From Microvirga antarctica (GTDB taxonomy: Bacteria > Pseudomonadota > Alphaproteobacteria > Rhizobiales > Beijerinckiaceae): DNA of 64,000 bases. The position numbers and the translations under genes are program-made. The DNA is taken from positions 124,001 through 188,000 of the forward strand of contig NZ_JAGEMM010000004.1 in the NCBI RefSeq assembly GCF_017921815.1. Direction: 5' to 3'. Positions 9,362-18,071 of this stretch are shown here, piece by piece (position 1 is the stretch's first letter; each line of letters opens with the position of its first letter). The notes under the pieces are model-generated. The model saw only the letters and a list, made by a program, of their open reading frames with translations, did not search any database and was not told the origin of the DNA.

Positions 9362-10162
9362 ATGTCGAAACTCCTGGTCAAGCCGAGCCTTCCGGATGCG
9401 CACGGGCGTGTTCATGCGGTCACGCCGGATTCCGCCGGCTGGACCTATGTGGGTTTCGAGGTTTACCGGCTGAAGGCGGGCCAGCGCGTCCGGCAGGAAA
9501 CCGGTGGCCGGGAGGCTTGCATCGTCATGCTGTCAGGCAAGGCGAGGGCGGAGGCGGCAGGGCAGGATTTTGGCGTGATTGGCGGACGCGCGTCGCCCTT
9601 CGCGCCGGATCCCTGGTCGCTCTATGCACCGGCTCAGGCCGACTGGACGATCACGGCCGAAAACGATTGCGAGATCGGGGTCTGCACCGCGCCGGCGAAG
9701 GGCACCCTGCCGGCCCGCGTGATTCGCCCCGATCAGGTCGGCCAGGAGACCCGCGGCACCGGCACCAACACGCGCCATGTCCGCAACATCCTGCCGGAGA
9801 CGGAGCCTGCGGAGAGCCTGCTGGTGGTCGAGGTCATCACACCGCCGGGCCATTGGTCGAGCTACCCGCCGCACAAGCATGACCGCGACATGCTCCCGGC
9901 CGAGTCTCTTCTTGAGGAGACCTATTATCATCGGCTGAACCCGCCCTCCGGCTTCGCGCTGCAGCGGGTGTACACGGATGATCGATCGCTGGATGAGACG
10001 GTAGCGGCCAGTGACGGCGACGTGGTGCTCGTGCCGCGAGGATATCATCCGGTCGGTGCGCCGCACGGATATGAATTGTATTATCTCAACGTGATGGCCG
10101 GACCCAAGCGCGTGTGGAAGTTCCACAATGATCCCGACCACGCTTGGCTGATGAACAAGTAG
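9362..10162 (+). CDS. iolB: 5-Deoxy-glucuronate isomerase
   Basis: A 266-residue double-cupin enzyme that converts 5-deoxy-glucuronate to 2-deoxy-5-keto-gluconate, the substrate of the IolC kinase. Family motifs include WSSYPPHKHD and EETYYHRLNPPSGF, with the metal-binding His residues, and VPRGYHPVGAPHGYELYYLN near the C-terminus. It starts 12 bp after iolE and ends the plus-strand iol operon. Its stop lies 6 bp from the convergent end of the BKACE gene, with no obvious hairpin terminator between them. The final pathway enzyme IolA is not in this window. Confidence 0.95.
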   Translation: MSKLLVKPSLPDAHGRVHAVTPDSAGWTYVGFEVYRLKAGQRVRQETGGREACIVMLSGKARAEAAGQDFGVIGGRASPFAPDPWSLYAPAQADWTITAENDCEIGVCTAPAKGTLPARVIRPDQVGQETRGTGTNTRHVRNILPETEPAESLLVVEVITPPGHWSSYPPHKHDRDMLPAESLLEETYYHRLNPPSGFALQRVYTDDRSLDETVAASDGDVVLVPRGYHPVGAPHGYELYYLNVMAGPKRVWKFHNDPDHAWLMNK

Positions 10163-10168
10163 CCCGCG

Positions 10169-10990
10169 TCAGCCCTGGGCGGCAAAAATCGCCCGCGCCT
10201 CGTCGCTGCTCGCAGGGGGGATTCCAAGCTGCGTCGCCGCGTCTGCCACACATCGCACGAGCGCCGCATTGTCGGGGGCAAGTCTCCCATCCGGCAGGTG
10301 GAGATTGTTTTCGAACCCGACCCTTGCGTGGCCGCCGAAAAGGGCGGCGGCGGTGACGCAGGCCGCCTCCCGTCGTCCGAAGGCGCACACACCCCAGGGA
10401 AGTGCCAGTTCCCACGCATTCATAAAATCAATCACCTCCACCGGGTTGGATTGTTCGCCCGCGGTGTAGCGCCCCAGCACGAACAGTACGCTGGCCCGGG
10501 TCGTCGGAATGAGGCCGCGCCGCCCGAGGGTCTGGAAGCGGCGGACTTCGTCAGGGCTGTAGAGGATGTGCTGGATCAGACAATCGGTTCGCGCGCATGC
10601 TTCGAAGAAACGTGCGGCCGCCATCTCCGATGCGTCGTCAGGCATGATCTCCTTGAGGGCGATCGAGCAGGCTTCCGGTCCGACATCATCGACCAGGTCC
10701 ATCTGCTGTTGGGGCGTGTAGCGGCCAACGGCCTCGGTGGTGATCTGGATGATCACCCCCGCACCTGCCTGGCGCCGAATCTCTCGCGTGGCGTCTCGAT
10801 ATGCATCGGCGTCGAGCACGTGACGACCTTCACGGTCGCGCACATGGATGTGCACCATGGCCGCACCCGCGGCGACGCAACGAGCGGCGTCGTAGCCGAT
10901 CTCGGCGATGGTGAGCGGGATCTGCGGATGGTCGCTCTTTTGACGCCGTGCGCCGTTAGGCGCGGACGTGATGATCACCGGCCCGGTCAT
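10169..10990 (-). CDS. 3-Keto-5-aminohexanoate cleavage enzyme family protein (BKACE, DUF849)
   Basis: TIM-barrel zinc enzyme of 273 residues. BKACE enzymes condense a beta-keto acid with acetyl-CoA and cleave it to acetoacetate and a new acyl-CoA. The HIHVRD metal motif spans H47-D52. The segment usually read GGHVRVGLEDN appears as GGHARVGFENN (R223, E227, N228), so the Asp normally next to the Glu is Asn here. It is the last gene of the long minus-strand operon and overlaps the dehydrogenase gene upstream by four bases. The pair suggests oxidation of a 3-hydroxy acid followed by cleavage, as in carnitine degradation. The actual substrate is unknown. Confidence 0.88.
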   Translation of the reverse strand: MTGPVIITSAPNGARRQKSDHPQIPLTIAEIGYDAARCVAAGAAMVHIHVRDREGRHVLDADAYRDATREIRRQAGAGVIIQITTEAVGRYTPQQQMDLVDDVGPEACSIALKEIMPDDASEMAAARFFEACARTDCLIQHILYSPDEVRRFQTLGRRGLIPTTRASVLFVLGRYTAGEQSNPVEVIDFMNAWELALPWGVCAFGRREAACVTAAALFGGHARVGFENNLHLPDGRLAPDNAALVRCVADAATQLGIPPASSDEARAIFAAQG

Positions 10991-11913
10991 GCGAGCGGGG
11001 TCTCCCGCTGCTTGATCTGCAGAATTTCGATCAGGAGCCGATCGCGCTCGGCCTCGAGGTCGGCGATCGTCCGTCCGCCGGATTCCGCATCGACGCCCGC
11101 CACAATGGCCGCCTTGACCCCGTCAGTGAGGGTTGGACTCCCCAACGATGCCCAGCGGCGCTCCTGGCTCGGTCCGAGATGGTCGAGATAATGCGCGATG
11201 CCGCCGTCTCCGCCGCCGAGATGGTACGTCATGTGAGGCCCCATGATGGCCCAGCGGAGGCCGGGGCCCTGACAGATGGCCGCATCGATATCGGCCACGC
11301 TCGCGATCCCCTGGTCCACCAGATTGACGGCCTCGCGGTACAAGGCGGACGATAATCTGTTGGCGATATGCCCCGGGACTTCGCGCTTGAGGACGACGGG
11401 CCAACGCTTCAGGGAACGATAGAATTCACAAGCACGCGTTACGACATCGTCGTCGACGCCGACGATCTCCACCAGAGGCAGGAGGTGGGGCGGATTGAAG
11501 GGATGTGCCACAATATGCCGGTGTGCGCGGGGACAGTCGACGACGATGCGGCTGCGCAGAAGCGCCGATGTGCTGATGGCCACGATCGCATCCGGTCGTG
11601 CCGCCGCATCGATCCGTGCCAGCAAGTCCCGCTTCAGGATCTCATTCTCGGGCGCGTTCTCCTGAATGAAATCGACGTGACCGACGGCGTCTTCAAGAGT
11701 CGGCACGAACCGGAGATCGCCCTGCTTGGAAAAGCCCAGCTGCATGAGCTGCGGCCGCGCCCGTTCGACGAAGGCCCGCAGCTTCTCCTCCGCCCCCGGA
11801 GCAGGGTCCGCCGCCGTAACGTCGAGGCCCGCCGCGCAGAAGAGCGCGGCCCAGCTCGCGCCAACGGTTCCGCAGCCGATGACGGCGACCGATTTGACGG
11901 GATTGCGTGACAT
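10987..11913 (-). CDS. 3-Hydroxyacyl-CoA dehydrogenase family NAD-binding protein (L-carnitine dehydrogenase/lambda-crystallin-like)
   Basis: A 308-residue dehydrogenase with an N-terminal Rossmann domain (GCGTVG at 13-18), the HPFNPPHLLPLVEIV segment holding the catalytic His, and a C-terminal helical domain. Single-function members of this size oxidise free 3-hydroxy acids such as L-carnitine or L-gulonate. The start at 11913 has GGGAGG just upstream. An in-frame ATG at 11928 overlaps the stop of the PrpD-like gene as ATGA and is an alternative. Its end overlaps the BKACE start by four bases. I infer that it makes the beta-keto acid that the BKACE enzyme cleaves. Confidence 0.87.
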   Translation of the reverse strand: MSRNPVKSVAVIGCGTVGASWAALFCAAGLDVTAADPAPGAEEKLRAFVERARPQLMQLGFSKQGDLRFVPTLEDAVGHVDFIQENAPENEILKRDLLARIDAAARPDAIVAISTSALLRSRIVVDCPRAHRHIVAHPFNPPHLLPLVEIVGVDDDVVTRACEFYRSLKRWPVVLKREVPGHIANRLSSALYREAVNLVDQGIASVADIDAAICQGPGLRWAIMGPHMTYHLGGGDGGIAHYLDHLGPSQERRWASLGSPTLTDGVKAAIVAGVDAESGGRTIADLEAERDRLLIEILQIKQRETPLA

Positions 11914-11924
11914 GGCGGCCTCCC

Positions 11925-13337
11925 TCATGAAATCACACCGCCGTCGCGGATCGTGTCCTTGCAGGCCGCACGGAGCAGCCTTCCGACTTCCGCCACGCTG
12001 CCGCCGGTTGTCAGCCCGTCGAGCGCGGCCAGGAGACCCGGCACGGCGGACGGTTCAAACGCATGGCTGAACAGTTGCGTCGCCTTCTGGCGCCGTTCCT
12101 GCGCGGTGAGCGGATTGGACACATCGCCCTTGGGAAAATGCGCTGTGGCCGAGAACGTCGATCCGTCCGTCATGGTGACGGTCACCACGGCGGGCCGCCC
12201 CGCGGGATATCCCGCGTCGAGATCGGGATCGTGCTTCACGCGAATGCGCGCGGCGAGCGCGCGCACGCGAGGGTCTGCAAGAACGTCGTCCCGGATGCTG
12301 GTCGCATCGAGGGGGCCCGTCAGGAGTGCGATGGCGACGGCAAAGGGGATGCTGAAGCGTGCCGAGAGATCATTTTCCGGCTTATCCGTGTTGTACTCGA
12401 GCGCGTAGCCATAGCTGCTCACATCGACGCGCTCGACCCGGTCCGGATCCACCCTTTGCTGTGTGATGATCTCGACTAAAGCGTCATTGATGCCATTGAG
12501 ATGCGCGCAGGTGGGATGAACCTTGTAGTAGGCCTGCCGGCATTCGTAGGACGACCAGGTGTCTTCCGGCGTCAAACCATCGATCAGCAGGCTGGGGTCA
12601 AATCCGGCGCCTGCGCGCGGGCCGAAGAAGGACTCGAGGGTTCCCGACAAGCTGGTGAGGCCAAAGACGGCCGCCTGACCGGCCGTCACGCCGGTCGAGG
12701 CTCCGAGACCGACGTAAAGATGGTGGACAGTTGCGCCCGCCAGGGGCGTGTCGCGATAAGGGAACAAGGCCACGGCAGCCGAGCCCTCGATGGCCTCCGC
12801 GAGGGCGTTCACGTCACCCTCTGAGAGAAGATGCGCGGTCGCGACAGCGGCTCCGATGGTCCCAAACGTCCCTGTATCGTGAAGCAGCGGTTGCATGCCG
12901 CCCAAGGCGCGCCCGACGCGCGCCGACACTTCGTAGCCCGCGACAATCGCAGACAGCAACTGCGCGCTCGATGCGCCAATGGTCTCCGCAACTGCGAAGG
13001 CAGCTGGCAGAACGTGGCTCATGGGATGACCCCGAGCGATCCGGTGTCCATCCTGCAACTGAAGGACCGTCGTTGCGGCCCCATTGGCCAGCGCCGCGGA
13101 ATTGACGGTCGTTGGACGCGACGATCCCACCACCGTGCAGACCCCCGAATCCTCCGTCATCCGTGTAATGGCGGGCCGAAGCGACGGGTGAACGCTGCCG
13201 GCCGCGATGACCGCGAAGGTGTCGATGACGAGGTCGCGGATCTGAAGGCGCACGGCTTCCGGCGTCGTCGTCCACGTCGTCGCAGATGCTGCGGAGGCGA
13301 GGCGGCGAGCGGGGGTCGATCCAGGATTTCCCATCAT
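11925..13337 (-). CDS. MmgE/PrpD family protein, copy 1
   Basis: A 470-residue protein of the MmgE/PrpD superfamily, which contains 2-methylcitrate dehydratase, cis-aconitate decarboxylase and iminodisuccinate epimerase. The N-terminal all-helical domain contains the typical LQLQDGHRIARGHPMSHVLPAAFAVAE segment around residues 90-120, here in place of the common LDFDD...HPS form. The C-terminal domain ends with the family's dimerisation region. It lies between the tandem racemase-fold genes and the dehydrogenase gene. It is one of three PrpD-type genes in the window. Its reaction (dehydratase, epimerase or decarboxylase) cannot be decided from sequence alone. Confidence 0.85.
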   Translation of the reverse strand: MMGNPGSTPARRLASAASATTWTTTPEAVRLQIRDLVIDTFAVIAAGSVHPSLRPAITRMTEDSGVCTVVGSSRPTTVNSAALANGAATTVLQLQDGHRIARGHPMSHVLPAAFAVAETIGASSAQLLSAIVAGYEVSARVGRALGGMQPLLHDTGTFGTIGAAVATAHLLSEGDVNALAEAIEGSAAVALFPYRDTPLAGATVHHLYVGLGASTGVTAGQAAVFGLTSLSGTLESFFGPRAGAGFDPSLLIDGLTPEDTWSSYECRQAYYKVHPTCAHLNGINDALVEIITQQRVDPDRVERVDVSSYGYALEYNTDKPENDLSARFSIPFAVAIALLTGPLDATSIRDDVLADPRVRALAARIRVKHDPDLDAGYPAGRPAVVTVTMTDGSTFSATAHFPKGDVSNPLTAQERRQKATQLFSHAFEPSAVPGLLAALDGLTTGGSVAEVGRLLRAACKDTIRDGGVIS

Positions 13338-13376
13338 CAGTCTGTCTCGCTTCGTTTGCTGTGCTTGAATGCAAAG

Positions 13377-14159
13377 TTACGTCAGGTCTTCCTTTTGACC
13401 CTCGCTTGCGGCGCCACCGGCCAGCATGGCGTGGAGAAGCGCATCCTTGCGAACCACGGGCGCAGGGTATGCGCTGCGGCCGGGTTTCAGACCGAGCGAC
13501 AGGAACATCTCGGCGAGCTTATAGGTCAGCGGGCCGGGGTTAATGACCGGCACAGGCAACTCCGCCGCGAGAAACTCGGCCGCCTGGTGCATCGTGGTCG
13601 ATCCCAGGCAGATTACGTCGGCACCGTCTTCCTCGATGCATTGCCGGGCGACGGCGAGCATCCGCGGGAAGACCTTCTCCTCCTTGCCGTCCAGCAGCGC
13701 CGAGAAGTCAGGTGGCGTGTCGAACGAGCGGACTGACGCGCATTGCTTCTCGAGGCCGTACTCGACAATGGCCTTCTTGTAGCGAGGAAGAGCCGGTTCC
13801 CATTGCGCCAGCACGGAGAATTTCGAGCCCAGTGTCAGGGCGTAGAGCATGGACGCGCGACCTGGCGAGACCACCGGAATATTGAGAACCGAGCGCAGTG
13901 CCGCCATCCCGGAATCGCTCATGGTGTCGATGCAGACGGCGTCGAAACCGTCGTCCTCGGCGCTGAGGCCCGCCTCGAAGATCGCAAGATCCATCAGCGT
14001 CCAGTCATGGGGGCTCATGAAGGATGTGGGGCCGGCCGTCACCGGCCGATAAGTGAGCTCGGTATCGGAGTCGAGTTGCACGTATTTCTGCTGCTTTTCC
14101 CGATTGGCGAGTCCCTCGGCGTCGAGGGCGAACGGGACAATGACGAGGATCTTCGGCAT
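13377..14159 (-). CDS. Aspartate/glutamate/hydantoin racemase-fold protein, copy 1
   Basis: A 260-residue protein with the two-domain Asp/Glu racemase fold, nearest in layout to hydantoin racemase. Where hydantoin racemase has its first catalytic Cys (IACFDDPG) this protein reads IDTMSDSG, with Thr79. Where the second Cys lies (VLGCAGM) it reads CLGSTTM, with Ser187. A two-base proton-transfer racemase using cysteines is therefore unlikely. It starts two bases after the stop of copy 2 and aligns with it without gaps over the first 190 residues, about 55 percent identical by eye. It may be an isomerase, a lyase or one half of a heterodimer. The start at 14159 is where homology begins. Confidence 0.82.
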   Translation of the reverse strand: MPKILVIVPFALDAEGLANREKQQKYVQLDSDTELTYRPVTAGPTSFMSPHDWTLMDLAIFEAGLSAEDDGFDAVCIDTMSDSGMAALRSVLNIPVVSPGRASMLYALTLGSKFSVLAQWEPALPRYKKAIVEYGLEKQCASVRSFDTPPDFSALLDGKEEKVFPRMLAVARQCIEEDGADVICLGSTTMHQAAEFLAAELPVPVINPGPLTYKLAEMFLSLGLKPGRSAYPAPVVRKDALLHAMLAGGAASEGQKEDLT

Positions 14160-14161
14160 GG

Positions 14162-14944
14162 TTATGCTCCCTGTCCGGCTGTGGCCGCAGCAGCCGCACC
14201 GGCGGCTCCGATCGCGCGGATCATGTCCTTCTTCTCGACGAGAGGCGACGGATAGGTGGAGCGGCTGTGAACGAGATTGAGCTTGAGGGCTGTCTCCGCA
14301 AGCCGATAGCTGAGGGGGCCGGGATTGATGACCGGGACAGTCAGCCGCTCGGCCAGATAGGCGTGCGCCTGGTGCATCGTGGTCGAGCCAAGGATGATGA
14401 CATCGGCGCCGTCCTCGTCGATGCAGCGTTGCGCAGCCTCGAGAAGCTTCGGAAACACGTCGTCTTCCTTGCCGGCGAGAAGCTTGCGATTGTCGGGCTG
14501 GACGCCGATGGAGCGAATGGACGCGCATTTGTCGCGCAGGCCGAGTTCGCCGAGCGTCTTGGTGTAAAGCGGTTTCCAGCGATCCCACATCACGAGAACC
14601 GAGAACCGCTCGCCGAGCATCAGGGCCGTCAGCATCGCGTGACGACCAGGCCCGATGACAGGGATATTGAGGATTGAGCGCAAGGCAGACATGCCGGAAT
14701 CACTCATGGTGTCGATGCAGACGGCGTCGTAGCCGTCCGTCTCCGCATCGATGCCCGCATCGAGGATCGAAAAATCCGCAAGTGTGAAGTCGTGCTGGCT
14801 CGTATAGCTCGAGGGGCCCAGCCGGACAGGACGGAAATCGAACGCGATATCGGCGCCGAGCCTGACCGAGTCGAGCTGGGTTTTGCGACGAGACACTTCC
14901 TCATCGTTCATTGGAAATGGCACGATGACCAGGACGCGTTTCAT
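14162..14944 (-). CDS. Aspartate/glutamate/hydantoin racemase-fold protein, copy 2
   Basis: A 260-residue tandem paralogue of the gene that follows it. It has the same replaced catalytic positions: Thr79 in CIDTMSDSG and Ser187 in ILGSTTM, where classical family members have Cys. The C-terminus is Ala-rich (GAAGAAAAATAGQGA). Its ATG overlaps the stop of the flavoprotein gene by four bases, so translation is coupled. Both copies keep the same substitutions, which suggests a conserved non-cysteine mechanism rather than decay. The substrate is unknown. Confidence 0.82.
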   Translation of the reverse strand: MKRVLVIVPFPMNDEEVSRRKTQLDSVRLGADIAFDFRPVRLGPSSYTSQHDFTLADFSILDAGIDAETDGYDAVCIDTMSDSGMSALRSILNIPVIGPGRHAMLTALMLGERFSVLVMWDRWKPLYTKTLGELGLRDKCASIRSIGVQPDNRKLLAGKEDDVFPKLLEAAQRCIDEDGADVIILGSTTMHQAHAYLAERLTVPVINPGPLSYRLAETALKLNLVHSRSTYPSPLVEKKDMIRAIGAAGAAAAATAGQGA

Positions 14945-16377
14945 GCGATCTTCCCCTTGTCGTCTTGTTGCTGCGGTGTGGCTGCGGTCACGAGGCGCGC
15001 GGCGGCGATGCCTGCGAGCCGGCCCAGCACGGTTGCGGATAAAAGGCCATTGCCCGACATGTATCCCCAGGACGACGGGCCAGACAGGCCGCGGGCAGCG
15101 CCTCCGGCCGCGAACAGATTGGGGAGCGGCGCGCCATCCGTCCTCAGGACGCGGGTTGCCGAATTGATCGCCAGGCCGCCTTGGGTATGAAACAGCGCGC
15201 CATTGACTTTGGCGGCAAGGTAAGGTGGCGACAGGGGAGGCTGCTGCGTGAAATCCCGACCGAAAGGATCGATCGCCGTCCCGTCAGCATAGGCTTCGAC
15301 CTGCTCCATCGACCGCTTCAGGGCGTCAACCGGCAGACCGGTGACGGCCGCAAGCTCGTCCACGCTTGAGGCGCGCTTGACCGCGCCGAGAGAGCAGATC
15401 TCCTTGTAGTCATGGAAGGCGAGGGCCGGCTTTTCACAGCGCTCGTCGTAGATGTTCCAAGCCAGATGATCCGGTTGGCGGATCACCTCCTGCGCGTGCT
15501 CCGAGTAGCCCTTCATCTCGTTGGCGAAGCGCTCGCCCGTCAGGTTGACCTGAAATCCCCCTTGCGTCATGACCGCCCAGGTCAGAGGAAGCCCGTGCGG
15601 ATAGGCGACGGATCCATGGCCCTGATAACTCCCCATATCGGCAAGCTGGGCCCCCAACGCTTTGCCCCAGTCAACGGCATCACCGGTGTTCGATGCGTGA
15701 CCGTAATATTCCGCGTCTGCCATTTCGGGAATGAACTGCGACACCATCTGGCGATTGCCGCCGAAGCCGTTGCACGCAAGCACAAGGGCGTCGCAACCGA
15801 CCCGCTCCAGTTCTCCATCGGGACGTCTGAACGACACCCCGACGATCGTCCCATCCTCGGTCGCAAAAAGATCCTCGACGGAGGCGCCCGTGATGAGATC
15901 GATGCCGGCGCGCTCGGCGGCTGAAAGGAGCGACTGCTCCAGTTCCGAACCGGTCTGGCGAAGGGGGCCGTGCATGCGCAGCCGTGAGTGCCCCGGATAG
16001 TAGAAGCTGTCGACGAGATGCAGTTCCACCGCATGGTCGTCGGCCAACCAGTCGATCGTCGGTCCGGACGCTTCCGCGACGGTTCGAACGATCACCGGGT
16101 CGCTTTGGCCCTTTGCCTTTGCGTTCAGGTCGGCTTCGAAGAGATCGACGCTATCGTCGATTCCCTTCTCTCGCTGAAAGCGGGTGCCAGCCGCGGGAAT
16201 CAGGCCCGCCGACAGGGAGGTGCTGCCGGTTGGATTTTCATCGCGCTCGAGAACGAGCACGTCGGCACCCGCGTCATTGGCCGCAAGTGCTGCGGTCAGA
16301 CCGCACGACCCTGCCCCGACGATGACGATGGGCACCCGATACTCGAATGTGGCCTCATGGGCCGGGCGAACTGTCAT
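14941..16377 (-). CDS. FAD-dependent oxidoreductase, fumarate reductase/flavocytochrome c family
   Basis: A 478-residue flavoprotein with an N-terminal dinucleotide-binding motif (GAGSCGLTAAL, near residues 20-30, followed by VLVLERDE). The C-terminal FAD-binding part has LFAAGGAARGLSGPSSWGYMSGNGL. The catalytic-domain segments GGFQVNLTGERFANE (Arg) and LFHTQGGLAI (His) resemble the C=C reductase site of fumarate and urocanate reductases. No heme or Fe-S motif and no Tat or Sec signal is seen, so it is probably cytoplasmic. It lies between the lyase and racemase-fold genes, and it likely reduces or oxidises a C-C bond next to a carboxylate. Confidence 0.85.
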   Translation of the reverse strand: MTVRPAHEATFEYRVPIVIVGAGSCGLTAALAANDAGADVLVLERDENPTGSTSLSAGLIPAAGTRFQREKGIDDSVDLFEADLNAKAKGQSDPVIVRTVAEASGPTIDWLADDHAVELHLVDSFYYPGHSRLRMHGPLRQTGSELEQSLLSAAERAGIDLITGASVEDLFATEDGTIVGVSFRRPDGELERVGCDALVLACNGFGGNRQMVSQFIPEMADAEYYGHASNTGDAVDWGKALGAQLADMGSYQGHGSVAYPHGLPLTWAVMTQGGFQVNLTGERFANEMKGYSEHAQEVIRQPDHLAWNIYDERCEKPALAFHDYKEICSLGAVKRASSVDELAAVTGLPVDALKRSMEQVEAYADGTAIDPFGRDFTQQPPLSPPYLAAKVNGALFHTQGGLAINSATRVLRTDGAPLPNLFAAGGAARGLSGPSSWGYMSGNGLLSATVLGRLAGIAAARLVTAATPQQQDDKGKIA

Positions 16378-16418
16378 GGTGGCTGTTTCCGCTTCCGCTA
16401 TGGATCGTGAGATGAGTC

Positions 16419-17315
16419 TCAGTAGGCGGCGCGCGCCGCGTCGGGCACGCCGTAGCGCTCCTCCAGCTCCCGCACATCCTGCATGCCGACGAGATCGAAG
16501 AATTCCTGGAAGCTCGGAACCTGAGGGGCGATGCTTGCAATGGACTCTTCCTCGCGCAGGGTCGCCAGGACGCCATCCGCTGCCCGAATGGCGGCGAGCA
16601 TCAGCCAGTTCGGATAGATGATGAGCTTGAAGCCGAGCGCCGCGATCTCCGACTTGGTGAGAAACGGCGTCTTCCCGCTCGTCGCCATGTTGTAGAGCGT
16701 GGGCGCTTGCAGTCTTTCCGGGATGGCCTTGAGATGTTCCTTGCCGGGCGATTCGACGAAGAGAACGTCGGCTCCGGCCTCGCGGTAGCGTTCGGCGCGC
16801 TCCAAGGCGGCCTCGAGACCTTCGAGGGCAAGCGCATCAGTGCGGGCAATCAGAACGAAGTCGCCATCAATCCTGGCATCTGTCGCGGCCTTGATCTTGG
16901 CCACCATGTCGGTCGTGGAAATAAGCTGCTTGCCCGCGAGATGGCCGCACCGCTTTGGCAGCACCTGATCTTCGAGATGGATCGCCGCGACCCCCGCCCG
17001 TTCGTAGAGCTGGATCGTGCGGCGCACATTGAGAGGTCCGCCATAACCGTTGTCGGCATCTGCGATGAGCGGAATGTCACTGATCGCGGTGATCCGAGCG
17101 GCGTTGTCGACCATTTCGGTGAGGGTGAGCAACCCCACATCCGGCATGCCAAGTTTGGCCGCAGACGTGCCTGCGCCCGACATATACATGGCGTCGAAGT
17201 TGTGGCGCGCCACAAGGCGGGCGTAGAGCGGGTCGACGACGCCCGGAGCCATGATCGCGCCTGGCTGCGCCAGAAGCTGGCGAAGCTTGGTCGTTGGTCT
17301 CAGTGTGGCGGTCAT
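16419..17315 (-). CDS. Isocitrate lyase/PEP mutase family protein (2-methylisocitrate or 2,3-dimethylmalate lyase-like)
   Basis: A 298-residue TIM-barrel enzyme. DADNGYGG at 86-93 provides the Mg-binding Asp residues, and HLEDQ is at 113-117. The lyase loop KRCGH with the catalytic Cys is at 121-125, which separates C-C lyases from phosphonate mutases. Length matches 2-methylisocitrate, dimethylmalate and oxaloacetate-type lyases. It follows the Liv-type transporter genes and precedes the flavoprotein gene. With LeuCD in the same operon it forms a hydrate-then-cleave module like that of 2,3-dimethylmalate degradation; this parallel is an inference. Confidence 0.88.
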   Translation of the reverse strand: MTATLRPTTKLRQLLAQPGAIMAPGVVDPLYARLVARHNFDAMYMSGAGTSAAKLGMPDVGLLTLTEMVDNAARITAISDIPLIADADNGYGGPLNVRRTIQLYERAGVAAIHLEDQVLPKRCGHLAGKQLISTTDMVAKIKAATDARIDGDFVLIARTDALALEGLEAALERAERYREAGADVLFVESPGKEHLKAIPERLQAPTLYNMATSGKTPFLTKSEIAALGFKLIIYPNWLMLAAIRAADGVLATLREEESIASIAPQVPSFQEFFDLVGMQDVRELEERYGVPDAARAAY

Positions 17316-17369
17316 TGAGCAATCCTTCCGATCGACTGCGACGCCCGAGACGGGCAGCCGCGGTCTTGG

Positions 17370-18071
17370 CTAGAGGCCGAGATATGTCTTGCGCAGTCGC
17401 GGATCGGCGAGCATGTCGCCCGAAGGTCCCTCAAGCGCGAAGCGGCCCTGTTCGAGCACGTAGGCGCGGGAGGCGATCGCCAGGGACTGGACCACGTTCT
17501 GTTCGACCAACAGGATCGCGAGTCCCTCCTGGCTGATGCGCTGCACGAGATTGAACATCTCCTCGACCATCAGTGGTGAGAGGCCGAGAGAGGGCTCGTC
17601 CAGAATGAGCAGCCGCGGCTCTGCCATCAGGCCCCGGCCAATGGCGAGCATCTGCTGTTCGCCGCCCGAAAGGGTTCCGGCGAGCTGGCCGAGGCGCTCC
17701 CGCAATCGCGGAAAGATCGTGCACATGCGCTCGAAATTGACGGCCATCCGCTCGCGCGCCCGGCGATAGGCGCCCAGCTCCAGGTTTTCCTTCACGCTGA
17801 GATTGGGGAAGATGCGACGGCCTTCCGGAACCTGCAGAATGCCAGCATCCACCACCGCTCTTGGCGAGGCACCGGTGATGTCGACGGTGTCGAACCGAAC
17901 GGTCCCTTCTCGTGGCTTGATGATGCCACTGATGACGTTGTTCAGGGTCGATTTGCCGACGCCGTTCGATCCGAGAACCGCCACGATCTCCCCATCGCCG
18001 ATGGTCATGCTGATGCCCTGAAGCACATTGACCGGTCCGTAGCCGGCCTTGATGCCGTTGACCTCAAGCAT
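17370..18071 (-). CDS. Branched-chain amino acid-type ABC transporter ATP-binding protein (LivF-like)
   Basis: A 233-residue ABC ATPase of the LivF type. Walker A GSNGVGKS is at 34-41. The signature LSGGEQQML is followed by LLILDEPSLGLSPL (Walker B). The start overlaps the LivG-like gene by eight bases. It is the last transporter gene before the lyase gene. Liv-type systems import amino acids, but also amides, urea and aromatic or small dicarboxylic compounds, so the substrate here should be sought among the operon's enzymes. Confidence 0.92.
   Translation of the reverse strand: MLEVNGIKAGYGPVNVLQGISMTIGDGEIVAVLGSNGVGKSTLNNVISGIIKPREGTVRFDTVDITGASPRAVVDAGILQVPEGRRIFPNLSVKENLELGAYRRARERMAVNFERMCTIFPRLRERLGQLAGTLSGGEQQMLAIGRGLMAEPRLLILDEPSLGLSPLMVEEMFNLVQRISQEGLAILLVEQNVVQSLAIASRAYVLEQGRFALEGPSGDMLADPRLRKTYLGL

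Noticed and set aside
12831..13736. Plus-strand open frame opposite the PrpD-like and racemase-fold genes
   Set aside because: Arg-rich shadow with no domain; the minus strand has a continuous, well-spaced operon.
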